Assembly: GCA_937898195.1 (NCBI GenBank)
Contig: CALEJD010000013.1
Location: 1 to 29,585 of the forward strand
Direction: 5' to 3'
Length of the DNA stretch: 29,585 bases
DNA from: an uncultured Clostridia bacterium
Lineage (GTDB): Bacteria > Bacillota > Clostridia > Oscillospirales > Acutalibacteraceae
Shown: positions 7,674-17,552 of the stretch, piece by piece
How the letters are laid out: each line of letters begins with the position of its first letter
How positions within the stretch are numbered: the first letter of the stretch is position 1
Translations under genes and position numbers: made by a program
The notes under the pieces: generated by a model
The model's database searches: none
The model's input: the letters and a program-made list of their open reading frames with translations, nothing else
Told to the model about the DNA's origin: nothing

Positions 7674-8934
7674 CTTCTTTCACCCTTTTTATATCTGCTC
7701 CGAGACTTTGTAGTACCTTTTCAGGTTCTTCATAGCCTCTGTCTATATGATAGATATCTGAAATCTCAGTTACGCCCTTTGCACAAAGCCCTGCAATAAT
7801 CATTGCCGAGCCACCACGCAAATCGGTTGAACGGACATTTGCACCATTCAGATATCTCATTCCTTCAATTACTGCCACCCTACCCTCAACATTGATTTTC
7901 GCACCAAATCGGATTAACTCGCCGATATGCTTAAATCTGCTTTCAAAGATATTCTCAACAATAACACTTGTGCCGTCTGCAACTGTGGTCAGCGCCATCA
8001 TCTGCGCCTGTACATCTGTTGGAAATCCCGGATGGGGCATTGTTCTTATTATTCTTATTCGTTTAAGTCTTGGTGGTGCACTAAGGCACACCCATCGTCC
8101 ACTAACAACAATATCGCAACCTGCTTCACGAAGTGGTTGAATTGTTGGTCCGATATGGGACGGTATTATATCTTTTAAGCACACTCGACCATTGGTGACT
8201 GCGGCTGCTATCATATAAGTTGAAGCCACAATTCTGTCTGGGATTACTGTGTGCTCGGTAGGATAAAGTTTATTTACACCTTCGATTGTGATAGTGCTAT
8301 CCCCTGCACCATGTATTTTTGCGCCACAACCATTAAGGTAATCTGCCAAGTCGCTGATTTCAGGTTCACGGGCTGCATTGGTGATTATTGTTGTACCTTT
8401 TGCCAAGGTTGCCGCGAGAATAATATTCTCTGTTGCGCCAACGCTTGGGAATGACAAGGTTATTCGAGTACCTATGAGTCCGTTTTTTTCGGCAGAGCAA
8501 ATGATGTTTCCGTTTTCATTTGTGATTTCTGCGCCAAACTGTTGCATTGATGAGAGATGCAAGTCAATGGGACGAAGACCTATTTCGCAACCACCTGGAG
8601 TTGAGAGTATCGCTTTACCCATTCTGCCGAGAATTCCACCTAAAAATACAATGGATGAACGCATTTCACGCATTAATTCATCGGGCACATCATTTTTGTT
8701 GACGCCACTTGAATCCACAGTTATTGTGTGTCCTTCACGGGTGACTATGCACCCAAGATACCGAAGTATTTTTATGGTTGCATCCACATCGGAAATGATG
8801 GGGCAATTATGTATCACCGAAACTCCATCGGCTAAAAGCGTTGCAACGAGTATTGGCAACACAGAATTTTTGGCTCCTTGCACGGATATTTCACCGTCAA
8901 GTCTTTTTGAGCCGTTTATTACAATTTTATCCAA
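7660..8934 (-). CDS. murA: UDP-N-acetylglucosamine 1-carboxyvinyltransferase MurA
   Basis: First committed step of peptidoglycan synthesis: transfers enolpyruvyl from PEP to UDP-GlcNAc in the cytoplasm. K22-N23 in the VQGAKNSVLP segment and C116 in GGCEIGLRPID are the substrate-binding and catalytic residues; C116 is the residue alkylated by fosfomycin in this family. Length 424, standard. The start is TTG at 8934, as the alternative GTG-based readings in the vicinity hit a stop; AAAGGGC lies upstream. A 3' overlap with divIB couples them. Clostridia usually have two MurA paralogues; this is the one in the division cluster. Confidence 0.95.
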   Translation of the reverse strand: MDKIVINGSKRLDGEISVQGAKNSVLPILVATLLADGVSVIHNCPIISDVDATIKILRYLGCIVTREGHTITVDSSGVNKNDVPDELMREMRSSIVFLGGILGRMGKAILSTPGGCEIGLRPIDLHLSSMQQFGAEITNENGNIICSAEKNGLIGTRITLSFPSVGATENIILAATLAKGTTIITNAAREPEISDLADYLNGCGAKIHGAGDSTITIEGVNKLYPTEHTVIPDRIVASTYMIAAAVTNGRVCLKDIIPSHIGPTIQPLREAGCDIVVSGRWVCLSAPPRLKRIRIIRTMPHPGFPTDVQAQMMALTTVADGTSVIVENIFESRFKHIGELIRFGAKINVEGRVAVIEGMRYLNGANVRSTDLRGGSAMIIAGLCAKGVTEISDIYHIDRGYEEPEKVLQSLGADIKRVKEVEKD

Positions 8935-9011
8935 TTTTCACACGCCCTTTACAGTATAAGGAAATACGCTTGTGCCACATACTATGCCGAGAGCGTGAAA
9001 AATGTTAAAAA

Positions 9012-10130
9012 TTATTGGTTAAGTGATGTTATAATTCTGCAAATTTCTGAAAGAGCATTGAGTTTTGCCTTTTCACCACATTTTGCAGAGATTTCATTAA
9101 GTTTTTCTCGATTGTTTTTAAGGTCGAGAACGATATCTGCAATTTTCTTTTCAGCAAGGTCTTTTTCTTCAATTAAAATTGCGCCACCATTTTCTGCGAG
9201 AGTCATAGCGTTATGATATTGATGATTCTCGGCAACATTTGGTGATGGAATGAGAATTGAAGGCTTAGAAAGAGCCTGAATTTCTGAAAGTGAGCTAGCA
9301 CCTGCACGACTGATTACCAAATCGCAAGCAGGCAAGCAAATATCCATATTATCGATATATTCACGGATTTCGATATTTGTACCTTTACCAAATTCTACAC
9401 CGTTTTCATGAAGTTTGTCCCCTACCCATTTACCGTAGCTACCAGTTGCGTGTAAGAAACAAATATTTTTTTCGTTTTTAAGAGATATGAGCATTTCAAC
9501 AACTGCGTTATTGATTGCATCTGCACCGAGTGACCCACCCATTGAAAGCACGAGCATATCGTCATTGTTGATACCAAGAGATGCACGAGCAAAATCTTTA
9601 TCTGTTTTTACGATTTCACGTCGTACAGGAAGACCTGTCACAACAGGTGGATTTTTGCAAGTCATATATTTCTCAGCTGCTTCTGATGTGAGCATTACTT
9701 TATCAACAATTTTTGCCAAAGCTTTGTTTGCAACACCAGGGAATGCGTTTTGCTCGTGAATTGCTGTTTTGATGCCCATTTTTGCTGCTGCACGAAGCAC
9801 AGGACCAGTTACATAGCCACCAAAACCCACAACAACATCAGGCTGAAATTCTTTAATAATTTTCTGTGCTTTACCCGATGCTTTAAGAGTGAGCATTACT
9901 GTATTTACATTATCAATTAAACCCTTAATTGAAAGACTTCTTGAAAAGCCATTCATTTTAACAGTTTTAATGTCAAAGCCTGCTTTTGGAACAATTTTTG
10001 TTTCCATTCTACCCTCTGTTCCCACAAAGAGAACTTCTGCACTCGGGTCAAGTCTTTTCATTTCTTTTGCAACTGCTATCGCAGGATTTATGTGTCCACC
10101 AGTACCACCGGCTACAAACATTACTCTCAT
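9012..10130 (-). CDS. murG: Lipid II synthase MurG
   Basis: Adds GlcNAc from UDP-GlcNAc to lipid I at the inner face of the membrane, producing lipid II. The N-terminal glycine-rich loop GGTGGH (8-13) and the second-domain motif with VISRAGASSLSEIQAL are both typical of MurG (GT28). Length 372. It starts with ATG six bases beyond the ftsW stop. It lies between ftsW and murA; the 77-base gap to murA contains no recognisable gene. Confidence 0.96.
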   Translation of the reverse strand: MRVMFVAGGTGGHINPAIAVAKEMKRLDPSAEVLFVGTEGRMETKIVPKAGFDIKTVKMNGFSRSLSIKGLIDNVNTVMLTLKASGKAQKIIKEFQPDVVVGFGGYVTGPVLRAAAKMGIKTAIHEQNAFPGVANKALAKIVDKVMLTSEAAEKYMTCKNPPVVTGLPVRREIVKTDKDFARASLGINNDDMLVLSMGGSLGADAINNAVVEMLISLKNEKNICFLHATGSYGKWVGDKLHENGVEFGKGTNIEIREYIDNMDICLPACDLVISRAGASSLSEIQALSKPSILIPSPNVAENHQYHNAMTLAENGGAILIEEKDLAEKKIADIVLDLKNNREKLNEISAKCGEKAKLNALSEICRIITSLNQ

Positions 10131-10136
10131 TTCTTT

Positions 10137-11357
10137 TTACCCCTTTTTACGCATACTGCGAGAAACTGACAATAACATTCCCATTTCACAAAGCAAAATG
10201 AAAATTGATGTACCACCCGCAGAGAAGAACGGAAGTGAAATACCCGTATTTGGAATCAAGTCACTAACAACTGCTATATTGAGTGCAACCTGAATACCAA
10301 TCTGGAATGCAATGCCCATACAAAGCAATGCGCCGAAACGGTCTTTTGCACGAAGGCCTATATAAACACCTCTATAAACCAAAAGTGCGAAAAGCACAAT
10401 TATTGTTGCTGCACCAATAAAGCCCAATTCTTCACAGACAATAGCAAAAATAAAGTCATTCTGTGGCTCTGAAACATAGAGATGCTTTTGTTTTGACTGA
10501 CCTAAGCCCGTGCCTAAAAATCCACCTGAGCCAATAGCATAGAGTGAATTGTTTGTCTGCCAACGAACTCCTGTTGGGTCAAAGTCTTTATCAAGCCAAG
10601 CTGTGATACGCTCTCCCATATAATCTTGAAGAATACTTGGGTTTGCAACAAGAACTATCACCGCAATAAGCACAACTCCACCTGCAAACACAAACCATTT
10701 GTATTTGACTTCGCCAAGGAAGAGCATCACAATGCCGATTGCAAGCATAAGCACTGTACCTGAAAGGTGATTTTCAAGATAAACAAGACCTGCAAACACA
10801 ATAATGAGTGTGCCATATACAATTACTGATGTGAATGATTTATAAAGAACAAGTCTGCCGTCTGTAAAATCATAAATTGTTCTTGCGATACCTGATTTAC
10901 TAGGAATTTTTCCCGTTATGCCCTTATAGTCTTTATCAAGCAGAAACGCTAGAATCAATATAAGGCCAATTTTTGCAATTTCTGACGGTTGGAATGTAGT
11001 AAAGCCTAAGTTAATCCATCTTTTAAAGCCCGGTTTATATTCGGGAAGTACAAGGACTAATAATAAAAGCCCCACTGACACCACAGCGCCTATAATTGCA
11101 AAGACTTTAAAATATTCATAGCGGATTCGAGAGACCACATACATTCCCACAAGCCCGAGAACTGTGAAAATTATCTGACGGCGGAAAATATAAGTGCTAT
11201 CACCGTCACGGTTATAATAACTGTAAGTATAGCTAGCGGAAAAAAGCATTACGAGTCCCACTGACACGATAACTATAAGCAAAAGGAAAAACGGAATATC
11301 CATTGAGCCATTTGCAAGCAAGCCATTCAAAGGAGAATTTTTTCTCTTTGTTGCCAT
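10137..11357 (-). CDS. ftsW: SEDS-family peptidoglycan polymerase FtsW (SpoVE-like)
   Basis: Polytopic SEDS glycosyltransferase of 406 residues that polymerises lipid II together with its partner class B PBP. Typical landmarks: FQPSEIAKIGLIL in the third/fourth helix region, a long extracellular loop, then GTGLGQSKQKHLYVSEPQNDFIFA, and NTGISLPFFSAGGTS near the end. About ten hydrophobic helices. The neighbouring PBP in the same cluster is its likely partner. By position it corresponds to Bacillus spoVE; whether it serves vegetative division, sporulation or both cannot be told. murD, normally just upstream, is absent. Confidence 0.93.
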   Translation of the reverse strand: MATKRKNSPLNGLLANGSMDIPFFLLLIVIVSVGLVMLFSASYTYSYYNRDGDSTYIFRRQIIFTVLGLVGMYVVSRIRYEYFKVFAIIGAVVSVGLLLLVLVLPEYKPGFKRWINLGFTTFQPSEIAKIGLILILAFLLDKDYKGITGKIPSKSGIARTIYDFTDGRLVLYKSFTSVIVYGTLIIVFAGLVYLENHLSGTVLMLAIGIVMLFLGEVKYKWFVFAGGVVLIAVIVLVANPSILQDYMGERITAWLDKDFDPTGVRWQTNNSLYAIGSGGFLGTGLGQSKQKHLYVSEPQNDFIFAIVCEELGFIGAATIIVLFALLVYRGVYIGLRAKDRFGALLCMGIAFQIGIQVALNIAVVSDLIPNTGISLPFFSAGGTSIFILLCEMGMLLSVSRSMRKKG

Positions 11358-11393
11358 TTTTCCACCAACCTTTCTTTAAAATTTAAAGTTTAA

Positions 11394-12422
11394 TTATTTT
11401 GCAATGCCGAAATAATAAATTGCCAAGCCCACTGCACAACCAAGCATATTAACAAGTGAGAAAGCTGTTACAATTTTGCGTTCTTTCCATCCACACATTT
11501 CAAAGTGATGGTGAATTGGTGCCATTTTGAAAATTCTTTTGCCATGAGTTGCTTTGAAATAACCAATCTGCAAAACATCTGACATTGCTTCAATTACATA
11601 AATGATACCGAAAAGAACAAGAATAATTGGGCAATCTATCGCATAAGCCAATGCTACAACCATACCACCCAAGAACATTGAGCCTGTGTCACCCATCATT
11701 ACCTTTGATGGATAATAGTTCCAGATAAGGTAACCCAAGCAACCACCTGCAAGTGCTGCTGCAAGAACGCTGATACCTGTGAATTTAACCATAAGTGCTG
11801 CAATGCAGAATGCAATAGCTGTTACGCTTGTAACACTCGCGCAGAGTCCGTCAATTCCGTCTGTGAAATTAACTGCATTAACTGCGCCATAGATTACGCA
11901 AAGACCGAAAATCCAGAAGAACCATTTAAGGTCAACTGAGCCAACAAAAGGAATTTTCATAAATGTAAGTCCGTTGAAATAAAGACTTGCAAGATATGAG
12001 AAGATTATTGCTAACTGTGCAACTGTTTTTTGCATGATTGTAAGACCTAAATTGCGCTTTTTAACAACTTTAATATAGTCATCTGCAAAGCCTACAAGAC
12101 CAAAGCCCAATGCAAGAAATACACCTGCAACAAGTTTTACTTTAAGCTGATTTGGTACAATTGACTCCCCTGCAAAAAGGTTGCCACCCATAAAATAATC
12201 AGTTAAAAGCACAACGATTACTGTAACAATTGTGCTGATAATAAACATAAGTCCACCCATAACCGGTGTGCCCTGTTTTGATTTGTGCCAGATTGGTCCG
12301 TCTTCAAGGATAGTTTGCCCGAATTTAAGCTTGCGAAGCCAAGGAATTAACACAAATCCCAACAAAAATGCTATTGCAAAACTAAGAATAGTAGCAAATG
12401 CTAATGCAATATAAATATTCAT
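11394..12422 (-). CDS. mraY: Phospho-MurNAc-pentapeptide transferase MraY
   Basis: Membrane enzyme that moves phospho-MurNAc-pentapeptide onto undecaprenyl phosphate to make lipid I. Diagnostic segments: FADDYIKVVKKRNLGL, NFTDGIDGL, GDTGSMFLGG and the PIHHHFE histidine loop, all intact. Ten helices, 342 residues. Start ATG at 12422 with AAGGAG 8 bases upstream; a GTG at 12428 is in frame but too close to that site. It follows murF with a 12-base gap. Confidence 0.96.
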   Translation of the reverse strand: MNIYIALAFATILSFAIAFLLGFVLIPWLRKLKFGQTILEDGPIWHKSKQGTPVMGGLMFIISTIVTVIVVLLTDYFMGGNLFAGESIVPNQLKVKLVAGVFLALGFGLVGFADDYIKVVKKRNLGLTIMQKTVAQLAIIFSYLASLYFNGLTFMKIPFVGSVDLKWFFWIFGLCVIYGAVNAVNFTDGIDGLCASVTSVTAIAFCIAALMVKFTGISVLAAALAGGCLGYLIWNYYPSKVMMGDTGSMFLGGMVVALAYAIDCPIILVLFGIIYVIEAMSDVLQIGYFKATHGKRIFKMAPIHHHFEMCGWKERKIVTAFSLVNMLGCAVGLAIYYFGIAK

Positions 12423-12434
12423 AATCACAACTCC

Positions 12435-13793
12435 TTAAACATCCCAATGTTTATATAATTCTTCAAAAATTTCTTCTAATTTCATTCCACGACTTGCTTT
12501 AAAGAGCACCGTGTCACCTTTTTGAAGATAATTTTTTAATTCATCTGTAAGTTGAGTCTTATCAGTAAATGAGAAAACCGATTGAAGTCCACCTTTTTGT
12601 GCGCTATCTGCGATAAATTTTGAGCTTTCACCCAATGTGAAGAGTGCATCCAACTGACACTCGGCAGCATAGTCACCAACCATTCTGTGAGCAGTTTCTG
12701 TATAGTCGCCCAACTCTAACATATCGCCCAAAACTGCGATTTTTCTCATTCTTGCGATTTTGCAAAGAGTGTTGAGCCCTGCTTTTTGTGAATCGGGGCT
12801 TGCGTTATAACAATCTTCAATTACTGTTATGCCCTTTGCATCTTTAATTCTCTGTCGCATTCCTGATGGTGTATAATCACAAAGTCCTTTTGCGATTAAT
12901 TCAGGGTCGATTTCATATTCAATTCCTACAGCGAAAGCCACGAGAGCGTCATATACATTGTGAATTCCCACAGTTGGGATTGTCACTTTTTGACGGTTGC
13001 CATTCCACACTGCTACAAAATCAGTTGAATAATCTTTTTCAACGATTTCTTCTGCTAAAAAATCACAGTTTTTATTGTCGATTCCGAATTTTATGATATT
13101 ATAGTCACTATTTTCAACTGTTGAAAGCTTATCGTTATCACCATTGACAAAAAGTGTTGAGCCTTTTTTCATACCCTCAAGCATTTCAAGTTTTGCTTTT
13201 AAAATACCATCACGAGAGCCAAGATTTTCGATATGAGAAACACCGATATTGGTAATTATTGCACAGTCGGGATGAGCAGAATTTGTAAGGTCTGAAATCT
13301 GACCGAAACCATCCATACCCATTTCAAGCACTGCACATTGATAAGACTCATCAAGACGAAAAATTGTTCTTGGCATTCCGATTTCGTTGTTAAAATTACC
13401 TTCGGTTTTAAGTGTTTTATATTTTTGAGCCATTACACAAGCAGTCATTTCTTTTGTTGTGGTTTTGCCAACGCTACCAGTAAGCCCGATTACAATCAAA
13501 TCTTTAATTGAATGTCTGTAAAATGATGCTAAATCTAGGAGTGCTTGCTTTGTATCTTTAACATAGATAACAGATGCATCTACATTCACTTTTTTATGAC
13601 TGACAATAGCGCCAACGCCTTTTTTTGCTACATCTTCGATAAAGTCGTGTCCGTCAAAGCGGTCCCCCTTGATTGCGAAAAACAATGTGTTTTCGTCGAC
13701 ATCACGGCTATCAATAGAAACACGGTTTATTAACTTTTCAGAAGCAATGTCATTGCCCAACGCTTTGGCTACCTGCGTAACTGTTAAGTTCAT
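12435..13793 (-). CDS. murF: UDP-MurNAc-tripeptide–D-Ala-D-Ala ligase MurF
   Basis: ATP-dependent Mur ligase that adds the D-Ala-D-Ala dipeptide. ATP loop GSVGKT at 106-111, the MEMGM-like stretch at about 175-180 (LEMGMDG), and EDCYNASPDS in the middle, which is a MurF hallmark. Length 452. ATG has AAGGAG 5 bases upstream, overlapping the end of murE, with only two bases between the genes. Confidence 0.96.
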   Translation of the reverse strand: MNLTVTQVAKALGNDIASEKLINRVSIDSRDVDENTLFFAIKGDRFDGHDFIEDVAKKGVGAIVSHKKVNVDASVIYVKDTKQALLDLASFYRHSIKDLIVIGLTGSVGKTTTKEMTACVMAQKYKTLKTEGNFNNEIGMPRTIFRLDESYQCAVLEMGMDGFGQISDLTNSAHPDCAIITNIGVSHIENLGSRDGILKAKLEMLEGMKKGSTLFVNGDNDKLSTVENSDYNIIKFGIDNKNCDFLAEEIVEKDYSTDFVAVWNGNRQKVTIPTVGIHNVYDALVAFAVGIEYEIDPELIAKGLCDYTPSGMRQRIKDAKGITVIEDCYNASPDSQKAGLNTLCKIARMRKIAVLGDMLELGDYTETAHRMVGDYAAECQLDALFTLGESSKFIADSAQKGGLQSVFSFTDKTQLTDELKNYLQKGDTVLFKASRGMKLEEIFEELYKHWDV

Positions 13794-13795
13794 AA

Positions 13796-15226
13796 CTACT
13801 CCTTAAAATATTCCTTTATTATTTCACGTTCATCAAAATGAATTTTTTCGTTGCCGATTATCTGATAGGTTTCGTGCCCTTTGCCCGCAAGCAAGACCAC
13901 ATCGCCACGTCTTGCCTTAGAGAGTGCAAACTCAATAGCTTGACGACGATTTTCGATTATTGCAAGTTTTGATTTGGTTTTATCCATCCCAGCGAGAATG
14001 TCGTTAATTATTAGCAAGGGGTTTTCTGTTCTCGGGTTATCACTTGTGACAACCGCCATATTTGATAGTTCCCCTGCAATTCTGCCCATTTCGGCTCGTT
14101 TGCTTTTATCTCTGTCTCCGCCACAACCGAAAACTGTGATAATTCTACCTTTTGAGAAGCCTTTGATACATTTTAAAATATTTTCTAAACCGTCAGGCGT
14201 ATGAGCATAATCTATAATTACTGTGAAATTTCTTGGTACGGGTACTCGCTCTGCTCTACCCTTTACTTGCTTTATTTTTTCCGTTGAATTCGCAATATCT
14301 TCAATAGAAAAGCCTAACTCCAGCAAAGCAGATGATGCGCACAACGAATTATAAACTGTAAACTCACCGGGCAAATTCACATTTATTCTACCTATACAAT
14401 TTATGCCCACTAACTCGTATTGTACAAAGGACTCATTGCAGATTACATTTTTAGCGGTGTAGTCTGCTTTATTGTCAACTGTTGAACAAGTCACAACAGG
14501 ACATTCTATTCTAGAAAGAGCCGTTTTGACATTATTATCGTCAATGTTCATTATTGCTTTTTTGCTGTTTTTAAGTAATTCCAGCTTAGAATTTATGTAA
14601 TTTTCCATCGTGATGTGATAATCAAGATGGTCAACTGTTATATTTGTCAGAATAGATATTTCATATTCAAGTCCATACACTCGTTTTTGTGCAAGAGCTT
14701 GTGAAGAAACCTCCATCACGCAATATTCACAATCGTTATTCACCATATTGCGAAACAATTTTTGCAACTCCATCGGTTCCGGTGTTGTGAGTGTTGACTC
14801 AAGTTTACCATCACCAAAATCATTTTCAATTGTTCCGATTAACCCACATTTATAACCCATTCCATTCAACATATTTTTAATGAAAAAGGATGTTGAGGTT
14901 TTTCCGTTTGTGCCTGTAACCCCTATAAGTTTAAGCTTTTTGGTAGGATTATCATAAAAATTTGAAGCAATTTGCGAATATGCTTTTCTTGTGTTTTGAA
15001 CTTTTATTTGTCCGTTAATTTTCAAATCTCGTTCACTAATCACAGCAACAGCACCATTCTGTAATGCTTGTTTTGCCATTTTGTGACCGTCAAACTGATT
15101 TCCATCTATACAGACAAACAATGTGTTTTCTTTGGTATCCTTAATTTTATCCGTTACTCTTTCAATTTCCACATCTTCAAACGCACTAAGCGTTTTCACA
15201 CCTTGAAGAAGTGTAGAAAGTTTCAT
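13796..15226 (-). CDS. murE: UDP-MurNAc-tripeptide synthetase MurE, meso-DAP type
   Basis: Mur ligase that attaches the third stem-peptide residue to UDP-MurNAc-L-Ala-D-Glu. ATP loop GTNGKT at 105-110, EVSSQAL at 172-178, and DNPRTENP at 396-403. In MurE the DNPR sequence is the marker for meso-diaminopimelate rather than lysine as substrate, so the wall of this organism is probably of the DAP type. Length 476. Start ATG at 15226 with GAGGT about 10 bases upstream. Confidence 0.96.
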   Translation of the reverse strand: MKLSTLLQGVKTLSAFEDVEIERVTDKIKDTKENTLFVCIDGNQFDGHKMAKQALQNGAVAVISERDLKINGQIKVQNTRKAYSQIASNFYDNPTKKLKLIGVTGTNGKTSTSFFIKNMLNGMGYKCGLIGTIENDFGDGKLESTLTTPEPMELQKLFRNMVNNDCEYCVMEVSSQALAQKRVYGLEYEISILTNITVDHLDYHITMENYINSKLELLKNSKKAIMNIDDNNVKTALSRIECPVVTCSTVDNKADYTAKNVICNESFVQYELVGINCIGRINVNLPGEFTVYNSLCASSALLELGFSIEDIANSTEKIKQVKGRAERVPVPRNFTVIIDYAHTPDGLENILKCIKGFSKGRIITVFGCGGDRDKSKRAEMGRIAGELSNMAVVTSDNPRTENPLLIINDILAGMDKTKSKLAIIENRRQAIEFALSKARRGDVVLLAGKGHETYQIIGNEKIHFDEREIIKEYFKE

Positions 15227-15251
15227 TAGGTTGATACCTCTCTATTAAATT

Positions 15252-17468
15252 TTAGTCGGCTACATTCACGCTTGAACGGAAGTAAACCGTAATAACCGTG
15301 CCTTGTTCATAAGTAGCGCCCGCTGGGATATTCTGTTTGTATGACAACACTTCGCCACCCTGAGTTGTGCCTGCTACTTTAATATTGAAACCAGAATTTA
15401 TTGCAATTCTGTTTGCTTCTGCTATTGTAAGATTTGTAAGGTTTGGAACTGTTGCTGTCTGCTTTTCTGCAATTTCTTCTGTGTAAACAACAATGATTCC
15501 ACCCTTTGGCATTGACTGTTTAGCTGATGGAATTTGAGAAATGACTTTATCACCATTTCCGATAACCTTAACTGTAAATCCACTTGCCTTGGACTTGACT
15601 GTATCTGCATTTACACCAACAAGGTTTGGTGCGGTAACAGTTGCTTTTGCCATTTCTTCGTCGCTGTATTGTGGGTCGATATTGAGATAAGCCATAATAT
15701 TTTCAAAAATTCGACCTGCGATTGGAGCAGCAACGCCACCACCTGTTGTTGAACCACCCTGTGGCTCGTCAATAGCAACCAAAACTGCGATTTGTGGGTC
15801 ATTAGCAGGTGCAAAGCCTGCAAATGACGCTATATTTTTGCCCGGCACCTGAAGTTTTTCACTTGTACCTGTTTTACCTGAAATATGATAACCCGCTACA
15901 TAAGCATTTTTAGCTGTACCTGAAATACATACTTCCTCCATAAGAGAGCACATAAGGTCAGCAGTTTTTTCTGAAATAACCTGTCGTCTCATTGTTGGTA
16001 ATGTTTCTGAAACTAGATTGCCGTTTTCGTCAAGAACCTTTGAAACCACATAAGGTTGCATAAGTTTGCCACCATTACCAAGAGAAGAAACTGCTGTAAT
16101 AACCTGAATTGGAGTTATCTGGAAAGTCTGACCGAATGATGCAGAAGAAAGTTCAGCGATACCCATTTTTTCAACTGGATAATATGATTTGCCCGCAACC
16201 GGTGTTGCTTCTGCTGGAAGGTCAATGCCTGTTGATTCAGTAAATCCAAAACCTTCAAAATATTTGAAGAACATTTCTTTGCCCATTCTCTGACCGAGAG
16301 TGATAAAATATGTATTACAAGAATTTGGCAATGCTTTTGCGATTGTCTGTGTTCCATGTGCTGTGTTATGGAAACAATGCTGGAAATAGTTTGCAACTTT
16401 AATTGAGCCTGTGCAATGATAAGTTGACTCAGTATCGATTATGCCTTCTTCAAGACCTGCTGCTGCAACAAAAACCTTGAAAACTGAACCTGGGTCATAA
16501 GCATCACTAATGGCTCTGTTACGCCATTGAGCATATTGAGCATCGAGCTTTGCATTGCTCTTTTCTTTTTCATCTTGCAAGGCTTCAATTTCTTCTAAAA
16601 CCTTATTTGATGTGATTGTATATGGTTCATTAAGGTCATAGTCGGGCTTTGTTGTCATTCCAAGAATTGCGCCTGTTTTAACGTCCATAACAATTCCATA
16701 AGCATATTTTGCGTTATTTTCTTCAACTGCTTGTGCAAGCTGTTGTTCAAGATAATATTGAATAACTTCGTCAATGGTGAGAACAAGGCTATGTCCTTGC
16801 TCTGCATCATAAGTTGTTTCATAGTCATTAGGCATTGCACCTGCAAGAGCATTCTGTGCGGTGATAATTCTGCCCGCCTTGCCTGTAAGCTCTTCGTTAT
16901 ATTTAAGCTCGATACCTGCACGACCTGTATCCCCTGAGCCTGTGAAACCAACAACTGTTGATGCGAATGAGCCAAGCGGATAATAACGCTTTGTATCAGG
17001 GTCGATGCCAACAATCATATTGAGTTTATGGTCTTTATGCTCTTTTATGAATGCTTGAAGAGCAATTTTTTCGTCATTGCTGATTTGACCGACGATTTTT
17101 TCATAACCACTTGTATTTTTATTGACTTTTTTCTCAATTGTTTCTGCGTTGAGCTCGAAATTCTCTGTAAAGTATTTTACAAGCAATGATTTTTGTTCGT
17201 CAGTTGTTATTTTTGATGGGTTAATATAGACAAGCCACGCAGACGCACTTTGTGCGATGACTTTCATATTTGAGTCATAAATTGTGCCACGATGGGCATT
17301 GACGATAGTATCACTCAACTGATTTCTTTCTGCCTTAAGACGATATTCTTCGCCTTTTACAATCTGAAGCCAGAAAAGGTTACCAATGAGCACTAACAAG
17401 AAAAGAGCGAACCCTAAAAACGCAATATGTGAACGTAATGACATATTTTTTGTAGGTTTTTTATTCAT
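15252..17468 (-). CDS. Class B penicillin-binding protein (FtsI/PbpB/SpoVD family) with two PASTA domains
   Basis: Transpeptidase that cross-links septal peptidoglycan, anchored by one N-terminal helix (about 13-36). Active-site motifs are complete: S328-V-F-K331, S383-C-N385 and K532-T-G534. Two PASTA repeats follow, at about 609-665 and 671-733. Start ATG at 17468 has AGGAGA 7 bases upstream; a longer open frame to 17516 lacks a ribosome site. Length 738. By position after ftsL and with two PASTA copies it resembles Bacillus PbpB; by position before murE it resembles SpoVD. Only one such gene is present here, so I do not choose a symbol. Probable partner of the FtsW in this cluster. Confidence 0.93.
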   Translation of the reverse strand: MNKKPTKNMSLRSHIAFLGFALFLLVLIGNLFWLQIVKGEEYRLKAERNQLSDTIVNAHRGTIYDSNMKVIAQSASAWLVYINPSKITTDEQKSLLVKYFTENFELNAETIEKKVNKNTSGYEKIVGQISNDEKIALQAFIKEHKDHKLNMIVGIDPDTKRYYPLGSFASTVVGFTGSGDTGRAGIELKYNEELTGKAGRIITAQNALAGAMPNDYETTYDAEQGHSLVLTIDEVIQYYLEQQLAQAVEENNAKYAYGIVMDVKTGAILGMTTKPDYDLNEPYTITSNKVLEEIEALQDEKEKSNAKLDAQYAQWRNRAISDAYDPGSVFKVFVAAAGLEEGIIDTESTYHCTGSIKVANYFQHCFHNTAHGTQTIAKALPNSCNTYFITLGQRMGKEMFFKYFEGFGFTESTGIDLPAEATPVAGKSYYPVEKMGIAELSSASFGQTFQITPIQVITAVSSLGNGGKLMQPYVVSKVLDENGNLVSETLPTMRRQVISEKTADLMCSLMEEVCISGTAKNAYVAGYHISGKTGTSEKLQVPGKNIASFAGFAPANDPQIAVLVAIDEPQGGSTTGGGVAAPIAGRIFENIMAYLNIDPQYSDEEMAKATVTAPNLVGVNADTVKSKASGFTVKVIGNGDKVISQIPSAKQSMPKGGIIVVYTEEIAEKQTATVPNLTNLTIAEANRIAINSGFNIKVAGTTQGGEVLSYKQNIPAGATYEQGTVITVYFRSSVNVAD

Positions 17469-17507
17469 TTTCAGTTCTCCTTTCTCTACCCTAAAATAGC
17501 ACAAAAC

Positions 17508-17531
17508 GAGAGTCAAGATTTCTCAACTCTC
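17508..17531 (-). other. Hairpin between ftsL and the PBP gene, possible weak attenuator
   Basis: GAGAGT/ACTCTC stem with an internal TG·TG loop and an inner AGA/TCT stem, followed on the minus strand by GTTTTG. The T-run is short, so at most partial termination is expected. It lies in the 84-base gap before the PBP start. Confidence 0.35.
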
Positions 17532-17552
17532 TTTGCTTTCATCTATTATATA

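Noticed and set aside
8378..8959. 193-codon open frame on the plus strand opposite murA
   Set aside because: It lies wholly antisense to a fully conserved murA, has no family resemblance and no ribosome site; a shadow of murA codon usage.
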